A stretch of 33,136 nt of DNA, from NCBI GenBank assembly GCA_013791935.1, contig VMSV01000107.1, positions 1-33,136 of the forward strand. Direction: 5' to 3'. Positions 7,967 to 17,197 of this stretch are shown here, one piece after another. Source of the DNA: Desulfobacteraceae bacterium. Lineage in GTDB: Bacteria; Desulfobacterota; Desulfobacteria; Desulfobacterales; UBA5616. Under the pieces are notes generated by a model. That model searched no databases. It was given only the letters and a program-made list of their open reading frames with translations, and had not been told where the DNA came from. Each line of letters begins with the position of its first letter. Position 1 is the stretch's first letter. Both the position numbers and the translations under genes were made by a program.

Positions 7967-9898
7967 TTATCCCGGTATGGCAGAGGTCATGAGCTTGCCG
8001 ATGATTCTGGATAATCTTACGGGGTCATCTACCTTTCCGCCTTCACCGATGACGGCCATGTCATAGAGAAGCTTGCTGTATTCAGCAAGGGCCGGGTTTT
8101 TGGCGTCACTGTCATAGAGGGCTTTTATTTTCTCCATGGCCGGGTGGTTCATGTTCAGTTCCAGAACCCGTTTCATTTCAGGGGGTTTTTGGCCCGATGC
8201 CTTGAGAATTTTTTCCATGTAGGCGCTCAAGCCGTAATGATCCCCGGAAAGGCAGGAAAGGGAATCCTTCAATCTGGAAGAGGGATTGACTTCCTTGATC
8301 TCTTCGCTCAACTGGCCCTTGATGAAGCTGAACAAGGCATTGAATTCGTTTTTCTTGGTCTCATCAATTTGATCAAGATCCAGGTCTCCAATTTCAGCGC
8401 TTTTCAGTTTCTTCCCCTCATATTCTCCCAGGGATTGAACCACCCATTCATCCACCGGGTCTGTCATCAGGAGGACTTCGTACCCTTTTTCCTTGAGCTT
8501 TTCCAGAAGCGGACTGTTGGAAAGCAAAGCCAGATTTTCTCCGGTGATGTAATAGATACTTTCCTGGTCCGGCTTCATTCGGCCCTGATATTCCGATAAG
8601 GAAACCCATTTGCCTTCAGAGGAGGTGGTTTTATATCGGAGCATTTCCGCAACCTTTTTCCGGTTGTCCGGATCGGTGTGAACACCGATTTTCAGCATGG
8701 CCCCGAATTCCTCAAAAAAGGTTTTGAACTTTTCTTCATCCAAGTCCTTCACCATGTCCAGAATCTTTTTTATGAGGTTTTTCCGGATATTCATGATGAG
8801 GCGATCCTGCTGAAGAATTTCCCGGCTCACATTGAGGTTGAGGTCCGGGGCATCCACGACGCCCTTCACAAACCCCAGGTATTCGGGAAGCAGATCCTCA
8901 CAGTCCTCCATGATGAAAACGCGTTTGCAATACAGTTGAACCCCGTGTTTGGAGTCCGGGCGAAAAAGATCAAAGGGTGCTTTGGAGGGGATGTACAGCA
9001 GGGTGGTGTATTCCGTGGTGCCTTCGAATTTGAGATGAAGATGGGATAAGGGTGGGTTCCAATCATGGCTGATATGGGAATAAAACTCCTTGTATTCTTC
9101 ATCGGAGATCTCGGACTTGTCCCTGGCCCAGATGGCCTTCATGGAATTCAGGGTTTCTTCGCTGACCATGGTTCGAGTGGTTTTCCCCAGGGGTTTTCCG
9201 TCCTTGTCTTTGATCTGTTCGGCTTCCGGAATGGGCTCTTCCTTTTCCACATCCATGACCACAGGATAGGCCACAAAATCCGAATGTTTTCGGATGATGT
9301 TGCGAATCACCGAGGGGTCCGTAAAGTCGGTTTCCTCTTTTTCGGGTTTTCTCAAATGGAGGGTGATGGTGGTTCCACGAGCTGATTTTTCAACGGTTTC
9401 AAGGGTATAGGTTCCATCCCCATGGGATTCCCATTGAACCGCCGTTTCCGAAGCTGCGGATCGGGTTACCAGGGTGACTTTCTCCGCCACAATGAATGCA
9501 CTGTAAAAACCCACACCGAACTGGCCGATGAGTTCCGGGGCCAGAACGTTCTCCTGATGGGTTTGCCGAATGGCTTCCATAAAATCGGCGGTTCCGCTTT
9601 TTGCGATGGTTCCTATGTTTTCAAGGACTTCCTCCTGGGTCATGCCAATGCCGTTGTCTGAAACCTCAAGGGTTTGGCGGATTCCATCCGGGGTGATTTT
9701 AATTTTAAATTCCGTGTTGTCTTTGAGAAGGTCCGGGTCGGTCTGGGCTTTGAAACGGAGACGGTCGATGGCGTCGGATGCATTGGAAACCAGTTCCCTT
9801 AAAAAGATTTCCTTGTTGGAATAAAGTGAATGAATAATGAGATTCAACAGTTGCTGGACTTCGGTCTTAAACTCGTGGGTTGCTTTCTTGGGGCTCAT
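7967..9898 (-). CDS. htpG: Hsp90-family chaperone HtpG
   Basis: A 643-residue cytosolic ATP-dependent chaperone of full family length. The N-terminal GHKL ATPase domain shows NASDA near residue 40, DNGIGM and [11 protein letters not shown]. The middle domain has [24 protein letters not shown] and [11 protein letters not shown], which are diagnostic of Hsp90. The C-terminal dimerisation domain is present, without the eukaryotic MEEVD tail, as expected in bacteria. AGGAG lies 7 nt upstream of the ATG at 9898, and a sigma-70-like promoter is visible at 9970-9997. I found no CIRCE element and no clear sigma-32 site. The gene stands alone, divergent from the receptor/kinase cluster. Confidence 0.97.
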   Translation of the reverse strand: MSPKKATHEFKTEVQQLLNLIIHSLYSNKEIFLRELVSNASDAIDRLRFKAQTDPDLLKDNTEFKIKITPDGIRQTLEVSDNGIGMTQEEVLENIGTIAKSGTADFMEAIRQTHQENVLAPELIGQFGVGFYSAFIVAEKVTLVTRSAASETAVQWESHGDGTYTLETVEKSARGTTITLHLRKPEKEETDFTDPSVIRNIIRKHSDFVAYPVVMDVEKEEPIPEAEQIKDKDGKPLGKTTRTMVSEETLNSMKAIWARDKSEISDEEYKEFYSHISHDWNPPLSHLHLKFEGTTEYTTLLYIPSKAPFDLFRPDSKHGVQLYCKRVFIMEDCEDLLPEYLGFVKGVVDAPDLNLNVSREILQQDRLIMNIRKNLIKKILDMVKDLDEEKFKTFFEEFGAMLKIGVHTDPDNRKKVAEMLRYKTTSSEGKWVSLSEYQGRMKPDQESIYYITGENLALLSNSPLLEKLKEKGYEVLLMTDPVDEWVVQSLGEYEGKKLKSAEIGDLDLDQIDETKKNEFNALFSFIKGQLSEEIKEVNPSSRLKDSLSCLSGDHYGLSAYMEKILKASGQKPPEMKRVLELNMNHPAMEKIKALYDSDAKNPALAEYSKLLYDMAVIGEGGKVDDPVRLSRIIGKLMTSAIPG

Positions 9899-9969
9899 TT
9901 TCTGACTCCTAAATGACTTCGTGATTTTGTGTTTCAGATTTGGAAACAGGGTTTAGATAAATTTGAATA

Positions 9970-9997
9970 ATTATGGGTTCAAAACCTGAATTGTCAA
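9970..9997 (-). promoter_or_regulatory. sigma-70-like promoter of htpG
   Basis: On the minus strand TTGACA (perfect -35) is followed after 16 bp by CATAAT (5 of 6 to the -10 consensus). The leader to the htpG ATG is roughly 65 nt. Confidence 0.6.
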
Positions 9998-10029
9998 GGT
10001 TGGCCGCTAAAGTAATCGAGATTAAAGTC

Positions 10030-10042
10030 GATAACAATTATC
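10030..10042. promoter_or_regulatory. GATAA-N3-TTATC dyad, possible operator
   Basis: A perfect 5-bp inverted repeat with a 3-nt centre (GATAACAATTATC) lies in the divergent region between htpG and the TonB-dependent receptor gene. It resembles half-sites of Fur boxes but matches the 19-bp Fur consensus only in part. Its position about 120 bp before the receptor start would suit a regulator. Confidence 0.3.
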
Positions 10043-10164
10043 AAACAATTAAATAAAACCAACAGGCAATTCCCAGAACGCAGCTTGCTTTATTTCCAGT
10101 AGAATCTCCGCCTTGTTGATTACATTTTATTAAATTTATACATTAACATTGGAGATGGAAGACC

Positions 10165-12204
10165 TTGCATTCGGATAGATCCTTATTCCACTATCTTATA
10201 CAAATTATTTTCCTGATGTGCACTTTTCCCATGACCGGTTTTGCCTATGAGAAATCCAACGACTTCACGGATCTGTCCCTGGAAGCCCTGATGGACATAG
10301 AAATCACTTCAGTTTCCAAAAAGCTTCAAAAACTATCCGAGGCTCCGGCAGCCATTTTTGTAATCACCCATGAGGATTTAAATCGCTCCGGGGCCACCTC
10401 TGTCGCGGAGGCTCTTCGAATGGTTCCCGGGGTACAGGTGGGAAGAATTGACGCCAATAAATGGGCCATCGGCATTCGAGGGCTCAACGGACGTTTTTCC
10501 AATAAACTACTGGTTCTCGTGGACGGTCGAACAGTTTATACCCCCATATACTCGGGCGTTTTCTGGGAAATCCAGGATATGATCCTTGATGATGTGGAAC
10601 GGATTGAAGTGATCCGGGGGCCGGGAGCCGCCATATGGGGATCCAACGCCGTCAACGGTGTGATCAACATTATTTCAAAAAGCGCTTTTGAAACCCAAGG
10701 CGGATATGCGGAAGTCCTGTCCGGTAATGCCGATCCCGTCAATACGTCCGTGCGGTACGGCGGTCGTTTCAATGAAAACAATACAGCCTACCGAATTTAC
10801 GCTAAATATTTCGAACAGAATAGCAATGTTTACAAAGATACGGACACCGATGCCTATGATCAGTGGGATATGTTTAGAACCGGATTTAAGATCAATCATC
10901 AAAACCAGGATACTATCCAGTACGGGTTGCAAGGGGAAATTTTCAAAGGCAAGGCCGGGGAAACCCTTATGGATTCGCAATTGACCGATACCATCCCTTA
11001 CGCGGATATTTCTTTGAGAAACTATAATACCGACCATTTCGGTGGGAATTTGATGTTTAACTGGAAAAGGCAACTCTCCTCAGGATCGGATTTCGCATTT
11101 CAGTGTTATTACGATACCGCCCACTATAATCCCCTGGTGGCGGATGTTTCAGTGGATACATTGGATTTTTCCTTCCAGCATCGGTTTCTGCCGACCCGGA
11201 GCCAGGAACTGGTCTGGGGGGGAGGGTACCGCAATATCCAGGATAAAATCGATGCCTTTATGTTTGCAACGGTTTCCCAAAAAAATGCCAGTTACGATTT
11301 AACCAATTTCTTTGTTCAGGATGATATTTCATTACTGGATGAACGGGTCCACCTGGTTTTGGGTTCCCTGATTGAGAATAACAGTTTTACCGGATGGGAA
11401 TTCCAGCCCAGCCTTCGAACCATCTGGCAGGCCAATCCGTCCAATTCCTTTTGGGCAGCCGTATCCAGGGCCATTCGGAGCGTATCCAGATTGGAGCGAG
11501 GGGCCTCCATTTCCTACGCCATTCCCAATGCTGATCTCCCCATGTTAGGGTCCGCCATTATGGACCCCCATATGGATTCAGAAAAGATGCTGGCCTATGA
11601 AGTGGGGCACAGATCCTGGCTTGGAAACAAGGTTTCCATGGATTCCACGGTGTTTCTGCATGACTATGACAAGTTAAGGGGATCCTACAATGGAACACCC
11701 TATTTTGATATGGAAAAAGGGTCGATGATCATCCCCTTTTATGCCAGCAATTCCATCCAAGGCCGAATCTGGGGTTTTGAAGGAGCCATGGACTGGAAGC
11801 CCAAGAATATATTGATGTTCAAGATCGCCTATACCTTCAGGAAAACGAGCCTGAAGTACCGGGATGGATCCATTCCCGATACGGGGATTCAAGGCTCACC
11901 CCAATATGAACAAAACAAGGACCCCGAGCACACCCTGTCTCTCTCCGCAAGGTTCGATTTTACGGAAAAAGTTAAGCTGGACCTCTGGGGAAGATATGTT
12001 TCAGACCTTCCTTCTTTTGATATTGACGCTTACTGGGAAATGGATACCGTCCTTCGATGGCAGGTCAAGCCGGGACTGGAGCTCCGGCTTGTGGGCCAGA
12101 ATCTGCTGAACAAACATCATCCCGAATATATATCGGAATACTTGAATACGCTTCCCACGGAAAGTGAACGAAAAGGCTACATGGCGGTTTCCTATAAATT
12201 CTAA
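10165..12204 (+). CDS. TonB-dependent outer-membrane receptor
   Basis: A 679-residue outer-membrane gated channel or receptor. The TTG at 10165 is taken as start because GGAG (10151-10154) lies about 10 nt upstream and because it gives a complete signal peptide (hydrophobic ~10-23, cleavage near the FAYEK segment). A TonB-box-like stretch, MDIEITSVSKK, occupies residues 43-53. The plug domain (about 57-172) contains ATSVAEALRMVPGVQV, IRGLNGRFSNKLLVLVDGRTVY and the signature VERIEVIRGPGAAIWGSNAVNGVINI. The rest is a 22-strand-type barrel ending in VSYKF with the expected C-terminal Phe. The ligand is unknown. No tonB/exbBD and no ABC importer lie nearby. Its neighbour, 9 bp away, is a sensor kinase, so a sensing role is possible in addition to uptake. 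Confidence 0.93.
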   Translation: MHSDRSLFHYLIQIIFLMCTFPMTGFAYEKSNDFTDLSLEALMDIEITSVSKKLQKLSEAPAAIFVITHEDLNRSGATSVAEALRMVPGVQVGRIDANKWAIGIRGLNGRFSNKLLVLVDGRTVYTPIYSGVFWEIQDMILDDVERIEVIRGPGAAIWGSNAVNGVINIISKSAFETQGGYAEVLSGNADPVNTSVRYGGRFNENNTAYRIYAKYFEQNSNVYKDTDTDAYDQWDMFRTGFKINHQNQDTIQYGLQGEIFKGKAGETLMDSQLTDTIPYADISLRNYNTDHFGGNLMFNWKRQLSSGSDFAFQCYYDTAHYNPLVADVSVDTLDFSFQHRFLPTRSQELVWGGGYRNIQDKIDAFMFATVSQKNASYDLTNFFVQDDISLLDERVHLVLGSLIENNSFTGWEFQPSLRTIWQANPSNSFWAAVSRAIRSVSRLERGASISYAIPNADLPMLGSAIMDPHMDSEKMLAYEVGHRSWLGNKVSMDSTVFLHDYDKLRGSYNGTPYFDMEKGSMIIPFYASNSIQGRIWGFEGAMDWKPKNILMFKIAYTFRKTSLKYRDGSIPDTGIQGSPQYEQNKDPEHTLSLSARFDFTEKVKLDLWGRYVSDLPSFDIDAYWEMDTVLRWQVKPGLELRLVGQNLLNKHHPEYISEYLNTLPTESERKGYMAVSYKF

Positions 12205-12213
12205 GGCCAAAAG

Positions 12214-13857
12214 ATGATCGTGTCCAAACCGGGAATGAAAAAAACAAGCAAGATTGTCCTGATCCTCCTAATCATTCTGGGAGTTTCAGGATTTAACCAT
12301 TTGGTGAAAGCTGCTGAGAATTCAAGAGAATATGAGGTGAATTCCTACAAGGATATCATGGTTGAAAATATGATGACCATGGCCGAGATTATCGGAACCA
12401 ACATCACATCCTCCCTGGTTTTTAATGATAAGATATCCGCCATGGAAACCCTAAAGTCCTTAAAGGCGGAACAATATATCCTCAACGGGGTCATTTTAAA
12501 TAATAAGGGAGAAGCCTTTGTTTCCTATCATAAAAATTCTGATGGTCAAAATAAACCCATGGAGGAAATTTTCGATCCGGGTATTTTAAATGATCTCAAA
12601 GATCAGGATTTAGCACAACGATTCAATATCCATACTCTGGAACTCCATAGGAAAATCGTCCTGGACGGAGATCGCATCGGAGTCATTGTGATCAAGTCAA
12701 GTCTTGACGGACTCTATGCCAGACTCAAGAATCATATCGTTGCCACAGGGGCCATATTGGCCGTGGTATTCGTGGTCGCTTTTTTCATGTCTTCCCTATT
12801 TCAGAAAATCATCACCGAACCCATCATGAAATTATCCCGTACCATGGACAAGGTGACTTCAGAGGGAGTCTATTCCATTCGGGCCACCAGCCAAAAAGAG
12901 GATGAAATCGGTGAGCTGGTCAGTGGCTTTAACTCCATGCTGAGTAAAATAGAATCCCGGGACAAGCAGTTGGCTGAAAACCGTCTGGAACTGGAAGAAA
13001 GGGTGGATCAGAGAACCTTAGAATTAAAAAATGCCAACCGGAATCTTGAGGACATGGTGGAAAATCTTGCCAGAGCAAAAAACGTAGCCGAGGAGGCAAG
13101 CAGAACCAAAAGTGATTTTCTGGCAAATATGAGCCATGAGCTGAGGACACCTTTGAACCATATCATCGGGTTTACAGAGCTCGTCATGGAACACAGTTTC
13201 GGGGATCTCAATGAAATTCAGAGGGAATACCTGGGGGATGTGCTTCATAGCAGCAGACATCTTCTTTCCCTGATCAATGATATTCTGGACCTCGCCAAGG
13301 TTGAATCCGGCAAACTCGAACTTCATATTTCAAATATTCATTTACCGATGATGCTTGAGGGAAGCCTCAACATGGTCAGGGAAGCCTCACTTAAAAACAG
13401 CATTCAACTTCTTTTGGATATCGAAAACATTCCGACCAACGTCATGGCGGATGAACGGAAATTGAAGCAAATTATTTTCAATTTGCTTTCCAATGCAGTT
13501 AAATTTACCCCCAAAGGAGGAACGGTTACCCTTTCTGCGGGGATATTAAATGGAAAAAGTTCTCATGAAACAATGGTTTTAAATGAACAAACCCCTCAGG
13601 TCATGAAAATATCAGTGTCTGATACAGGCATAGGGATTGAGGAGGAGGACCTTGACCGTATTTTTAATGCTTTTGAACAAGTTGAAAACTCCCGAAGCCG
13701 AAAATACCAGGGCACGGGGCTTGGACTTTCACTCACCAAACGGCTGGTTGAGCTTCATGGTGGAAAGATTTGGGCTGAAAGCCGAGGGATGAATCTCGGC
13801 ACGATCATAAGCTTTACCCTACCGACAGAAGAGATTTTTGCATCTTTTGAAGGATAA
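12214..13857 (+). CDS. membrane sensor histidine kinase, CHASE8-like/HAMP/HisKA/HATPase
   Basis: A 547-residue inner-membrane kinase. TM1 spans about 14-32 and TM2 about 174-196. They enclose a ~140-residue periplasmic domain (SYKDIMVENMMTMAEIIG near 44-61, LDGDRIGVIVIKSSLDGLY near 150-168) that resembles CHASE8, the sensor of YfiN/TpbB. That assignment is by pattern recognition. A HAMP domain (~194-248), a coiled coil, then HisKA follow, with phospho-acceptor His308 in SHELRTPLNH. The HATPase has a complete N box (NLLSNAVKF), G1 (DTGIGI) and G2 (GTGLGL). There is no receiver domain, so phosphate must pass to a separate partner, plausibly a receiver encoded just downstream. It starts 9 bp after the receptor stop, with AAGG 7 nt before the ATG, so the two are almost certainly co-transcribed. 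Confidence 0.92.
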   Translation: MIVSKPGMKKTSKIVLILLIILGVSGFNHLVKAAENSREYEVNSYKDIMVENMMTMAEIIGTNITSSLVFNDKISAMETLKSLKAEQYILNGVILNNKGEAFVSYHKNSDGQNKPMEEIFDPGILNDLKDQDLAQRFNIHTLELHRKIVLDGDRIGVIVIKSSLDGLYARLKNHIVATGAILAVVFVVAFFMSSLFQKIITEPIMKLSRTMDKVTSEGVYSIRATSQKEDEIGELVSGFNSMLSKIESRDKQLAENRLELEERVDQRTLELKNANRNLEDMVENLARAKNVAEEASRTKSDFLANMSHELRTPLNHIIGFTELVMEHSFGDLNEIQREYLGDVLHSSRHLLSLINDILDLAKVESGKLELHISNIHLPMMLEGSLNMVREASLKNSIQLLLDIENIPTNVMADERKLKQIIFNLLSNAVKFTPKGGTVTLSAGILNGKSSHETMVLNEQTPQVMKISVSDTGIGIEEEDLDRIFNAFEQVENSRSRKYQGTGLGLSLTKRLVELHGGKIWAESRGMNLGTIISFTLPTEEIFASFEG

Positions 13858-13893
13858 AAATATCAGAATGGATACTTAAAAGAGAGAAAAATA

Positions 13894-15411
13894 ATGGATC
13901 TTGAAATAGCAAAAAAATATGCGGAGGGAACGGGTGCTCCCTTTGCCGATTCCCTGACAGGTTTGTTCAATCATGGATTTTTTCAGATGTATCTGGAAAA
14001 CGAAGTCAATCGATCAAACCGGAGCGGAGACCCCTTCAGCGTTGCGCTTATTGATGTGGATTCATTTAATCAATTCAATAAGACCAACGGACCTTTGGAA
14101 GGGGACAAGCTCCTTCAGAAAACCGCAAGAATTATTCAAGAAAGTATTCGGAAAGTGGATCTGGCTGCACGCTACTCAGGAGATTCTTTTTCGGTTTTCA
14201 TGAACAATGTCGATACCGCGAAAGCCTTGATTTCTGCTGAAAGAATCACTTCCGCCGTGGAGAAAGGTTGTGATTCCAGGACCACAGTAAGCATCGGTTT
14301 GGCCAGTTTCCCGGAAAGTGGCGGTACCCGGCATGAAATCCTTAAAAATGCTTCGGAAGCTTTAATTACTGCGAAATTAAAAGGGAAAAATTCCATTTAT
14401 TGCTACCGGAAAAATGAGGGCGGTGAATCCTCGGAAGAGCAATCCACCTTATTGATTGTTGACGATGACCAGCGGAATTTAAAATTGCTGGAAGCGTTTC
14501 TCATGCCCATGAAATGCAATATCATCAAGGCCAATAGCGGCAGCGATGCTCTCAGTATTGTGAACCGGACCCCTGTGGATCTGCTGCTTCTGGATGTGAT
14601 GATGCCTGAAATGGACGGCTATGAAGTTTGCCGTAGGATCAAAGGCAGTGAAGCCACTAGATTGATCCCCGTGGTTCTGATTACCGCTCTGGATGATATG
14701 GAGGCGAAAATCAAGGGGATTGAGGCCGGGGCGGATGATTTTCTCACCAAACCCCCCAATAAACTGGAGCTGATTGCAAGAACCAAGTCCCTGTTAAAAT
14801 TGAAAAAACTAAACGATAATCTCACCAGCATCGAGTACGTGCTTTTTTCAATGGCCAATGCGGTTGAAGAAAAGGACATCTACACCCAGGGCCATGTAAA
14901 AAGGGTTTCAGGAATGGCGGTCACCATCGGAAGAAAAATGGGTTTGAGTGAAATGGATATGAGGTCCCTTAAGATCGGCGGTGCCCTTCACGATATCGGA
15001 AAAATCGGCGTTCCCAATGAAATATTAAATAAACCCGGGCCATTAACTGATGAGGAGTGGGAGATCATGAAGAAACACCCCTCTGCCGGTTACCAGATCT
15101 GCCTGCCCCTTAAAAAAAACCTGGGCCCGGCTCTGGATGTGATCCGGCAACACCATGAAAAACTGGATGGATCGGGCTATCCTGATGGTCTGATGGAAAA
15201 GGACATCTCCATAGTGGCGAGAATCATGGCGGTTGCAGATATTTTTGATGCCCTGGCAACGGACAGGCCCTATAGAAAAGCCATGCCTGTAGCCAAAGCC
15301 CTTGATATCCTCAAGCAGGAATCAAACGGCAACAAACTGGATAAAAGTGTGGTTGAACACCTGATTCAAATTGTTGGTTCAGACAATGTGGAATCAAATG
15401 AAAGTTTTTGA
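13894..15411 (+). CDS. degenerate GGDEF - receiver - HD-GYP c-di-GMP phosphodiesterase
   Basis: A 505-residue soluble response regulator. Residues ~15-172 form a GGDEF-type domain (DSLTGLFNHGFF, ALIDVDSFNQFN), but the active-site loop reads SGDSF (95-99) instead of GGDEF. Cyclase activity is therefore unlikely. Residues ~185-305 form a receiver with Asp234 in LLLDVMMPEMDG and a KPP lysine loop. Residues ~315-500 form an HD-GYP domain with an intact HDIGK (His366, Asp367), HHEKLDGSGYPDG and ADIFDALATDRPY. This predicts hydrolysis of c-di-GMP. The order GGDEF-REC-HD-GYP is uncommon; REC is usually N-terminal. The degenerate GGDEF may bind GTP or c-di-GMP as an allosteric input (inference). The gene starts 36 bp after the upstream kinase. 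Confidence 0.9.
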   Translation: MDLEIAKKYAEGTGAPFADSLTGLFNHGFFQMYLENEVNRSNRSGDPFSVALIDVDSFNQFNKTNGPLEGDKLLQKTARIIQESIRKVDLAARYSGDSFSVFMNNVDTAKALISAERITSAVEKGCDSRTTVSIGLASFPESGGTRHEILKNASEALITAKLKGKNSIYCYRKNEGGESSEEQSTLLIVDDDQRNLKLLEAFLMPMKCNIIKANSGSDALSIVNRTPVDLLLLDVMMPEMDGYEVCRRIKGSEATRLIPVVLITALDDMEAKIKGIEAGADDFLTKPPNKLELIARTKSLLKLKKLNDNLTSIEYVLFSMANAVEEKDIYTQGHVKRVSGMAVTIGRKMGLSEMDMRSLKIGGALHDIGKIGVPNEILNKPGPLTDEEWEIMKKHPSAGYQICLPLKKNLGPALDVIRQHHEKLDGSGYPDGLMEKDISIVARIMAVADIFDALATDRPYRKAMPVAKALDILKQESNGNKLDKSVVEHLIQIVGSDNVESNESF

Positions 15412-15424
15412 GACGGAGCGGAAA

Positions 15425-15796
15425 ATGAACAAAAAAACCATTTTGGTTGTGGAAGATAATGAACTGAATATGAAGCTTCTTCGGGGCCTTCTGAAGATAT
15501 CCAATTATACAATGCTCGAAGCCTTTAATGCGGAAACAGGCATTGAAACCGCAAGAAAATTTAAGCCCGATCTGATCTTAATGGATATTCAACTTCCGGG
15601 AATGGATGGTCTGGAAGCCACAAAGGTCATCAAGCAAAATGACGAACTGAAAAATATTCCCGTGATCGCCTTGACGTCCTATGCCATGCACGGAGACAAG
15701 GACAAAGCCTTTGAGGCAGGCTGCACGGATTATATTACCAAACCCATCAACACCAAGGGCTTGATAGAGACCCTTAATAAGTTCTTTGCAGCTTAG
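15425..15796 (+). CDS. stand-alone CheY/DivK-like receiver
   Basis: A single receiver domain of 123 residues. The acidic pocket is VVEDN (9-11), the phospho-acceptor is Asp54 in LILMDIQLPGMDG, and the switch Thr and Lys lie in ALTSYA and YITKPI. There is no output domain, so it should act through protein contacts or as a phosphate shuttle, like DivK or Spo0F. The ATG at 15425 is preferred over an upstream in-frame start at 15371. The latter would overlap the HD-GYP gene by 41 bp, whereas GGAGCGG lies just before 15425. The gap to the upstream gene is 13 bp. Confidence 0.88.
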   Translation: MNKKTILVVEDNELNMKLLRGLLKISNYTMLEAFNAETGIETARKFKPDLILMDIQLPGMDGLEATKVIKQNDELKNIPVIALTSYAMHGDKDKAFEAGCTDYITKPINTKGLIETLNKFFAA

Positions 15797-15827
15797 TTTC
15801 AACTTTTTTTGAAAGAAGGTTTTTAAA

Positions 15828-17147
15828 ATGAATAAACTTAAAATCCTGGTGGTTGATGATGATCCGTTGAATGTTAAGCTGCTTGCAGCCATGCTTCCCT
15901 CGGATCGGTATGATAAAATTCTTGCCTATGGAGGTTTGGAAACCTTGGAAAAGGTGGAATCAGAGGCACCGGATCTTATTCTGCTGGATATCATGATGCC
16001 GGACCTGGACGGGTATGAAGTTGTGGAAATTTTAAAAAGCGATGACCGTTACAGGGATATTCCGATTGTTCTGGTTACGGCCCTTGACGGTATGGAAAAT
16101 AAAATTAAGGCCATTGAATGCGGTGCGGATGAATTCATCAATAAACCCATCCATGTCAAGGAATTGCTGGCAAGGGTTGAATCCCTGCTTAAGTTAAAAA
16201 CATACCAGAATCAACTTCGAGCATCCATGTTGATTGAAGCTGCCGGAGAATCTGTTTTACAGGGACAGGGTCCCCCAGTGAATTTCCCCCTTAATCTGCC
16301 CTCCATTCTCATCGTCGAAGATGATGAAAAGGATGCGAAATTAATCCGTTCCATGCTAAATGGTGAACCCTACCAGTTCAAAACTGTGAAAACAGGCGAA
16401 GAAGCCATAGAGTTCACCTATCTTGGGAAAATTGACGTGATACTGTTGGACATTCTTTTACCGGGTTTGGATGGTTTTCAGGTTTGCAGGTTTCTGAAAG
16501 AAAAGGATTCCACAAAGAATATTCAGGTGGTGGCCATGACCAATCTCATGGACCTGGAAAGCAAGATTAGAGGAATCAATTTTGGCGTGGATGAATACTT
16601 GGTGAAGCCCATCAATCGGTATGAACTGAAAATGCGGATCAAAGCCATGATTAAAAAGAAGGCTTACTTGGACAGCTTGAAAATGGCAAAATATCAGGGG
16701 GCTTCAGGTCTTGTGGAAGATCCTGAGACAGGACTGTACTCCCGGGAATACTTTCACCATTTTTTTAACCTGGAAACCCGTCGATGCAACCGGCAGAATA
16801 CATCCATGTGTTTTCTGCTGTTTGAAATTCCATGGCAAAAACTGAGCCAAACTTCCGACCCGTCTGTTTCGAAAACCGCTACAAAAATGATCGGGGAAGT
16901 TATTAAAAAAAATATTCGGGATGTAGATTTTGCAGCCTATTTTCATCCCGGGAAATTCGCTGTTTTATTGATCAATTCGGATTTGTATGGAGCCAATAAG
17001 GCCGGGGAACGCATCCAAAGAGGCATTGAAAGCTTTTCCGGAACATGGGAAACTATTGCGGGCCCTTTGAAAGTGGATTTCAATGCGGCTGTCTATCCGG
17101 GTGAGCCTGACAAGGTAACGGCACTATCCCTCAAACTTTGTGATTAG
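15828..17147 (+). CDS. PleD-like double receiver with degenerate GGDEF domain
   Basis: A 439-residue soluble response regulator. REC1 (about 5-124) has phospho-acceptor Asp54 in LILLDIMMPDLDG. REC2 (about 159-278) has Asp208 in VILLDILLPGLDG. Both keep the Thr/Lys switch region. The C-terminal ~150 residues align with a GGDEF fold by start (DPETGLYSREYFHHFF) and by the DVDFAAYF stretch. The active-site loop, however, reads HPGKF (373-377), and the Mg-binding positions of the first motif are lost (FEIPWQKL). It therefore resembles PleD in layout but should not make c-di-GMP. It may act as a scaffold or effector (inference). It starts 31 bp after the single receiver. Confidence 0.88.
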   Translation: MNKLKILVVDDDPLNVKLLAAMLPSDRYDKILAYGGLETLEKVESEAPDLILLDIMMPDLDGYEVVEILKSDDRYRDIPIVLVTALDGMENKIKAIECGADEFINKPIHVKELLARVESLLKLKTYQNQLRASMLIEAAGESVLQGQGPPVNFPLNLPSILIVEDDEKDAKLIRSMLNGEPYQFKTVKTGEEAIEFTYLGKIDVILLDILLPGLDGFQVCRFLKEKDSTKNIQVVAMTNLMDLESKIRGINFGVDEYLVKPINRYELKMRIKAMIKKKAYLDSLKMAKYQGASGLVEDPETGLYSREYFHHFFNLETRRCNRQNTSMCFLLFEIPWQKLSQTSDPSVSKTATKMIGEVIKKNIRDVDFAAYFHPGKFAVLLINSDLYGANKAGERIQRGIESFSGTWETIAGPLKVDFNAAVYPGEPDKVTALSLKLCD

Positions 17148-17197
17148 AATATGAAACCCCCAAAAATAATAGCTGATTTCAAGAAGGCCGGTACCCG

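Noticed and set aside
9899-10000. Heat-shock control (CIRCE or sigma-32) for htpG
   Set aside because: I found neither the TTAGCACTC-N9-GAGTGCTAA repeat nor a CTTGAA/CCCCAT pair. A sigma-70-like promoter explains the region.
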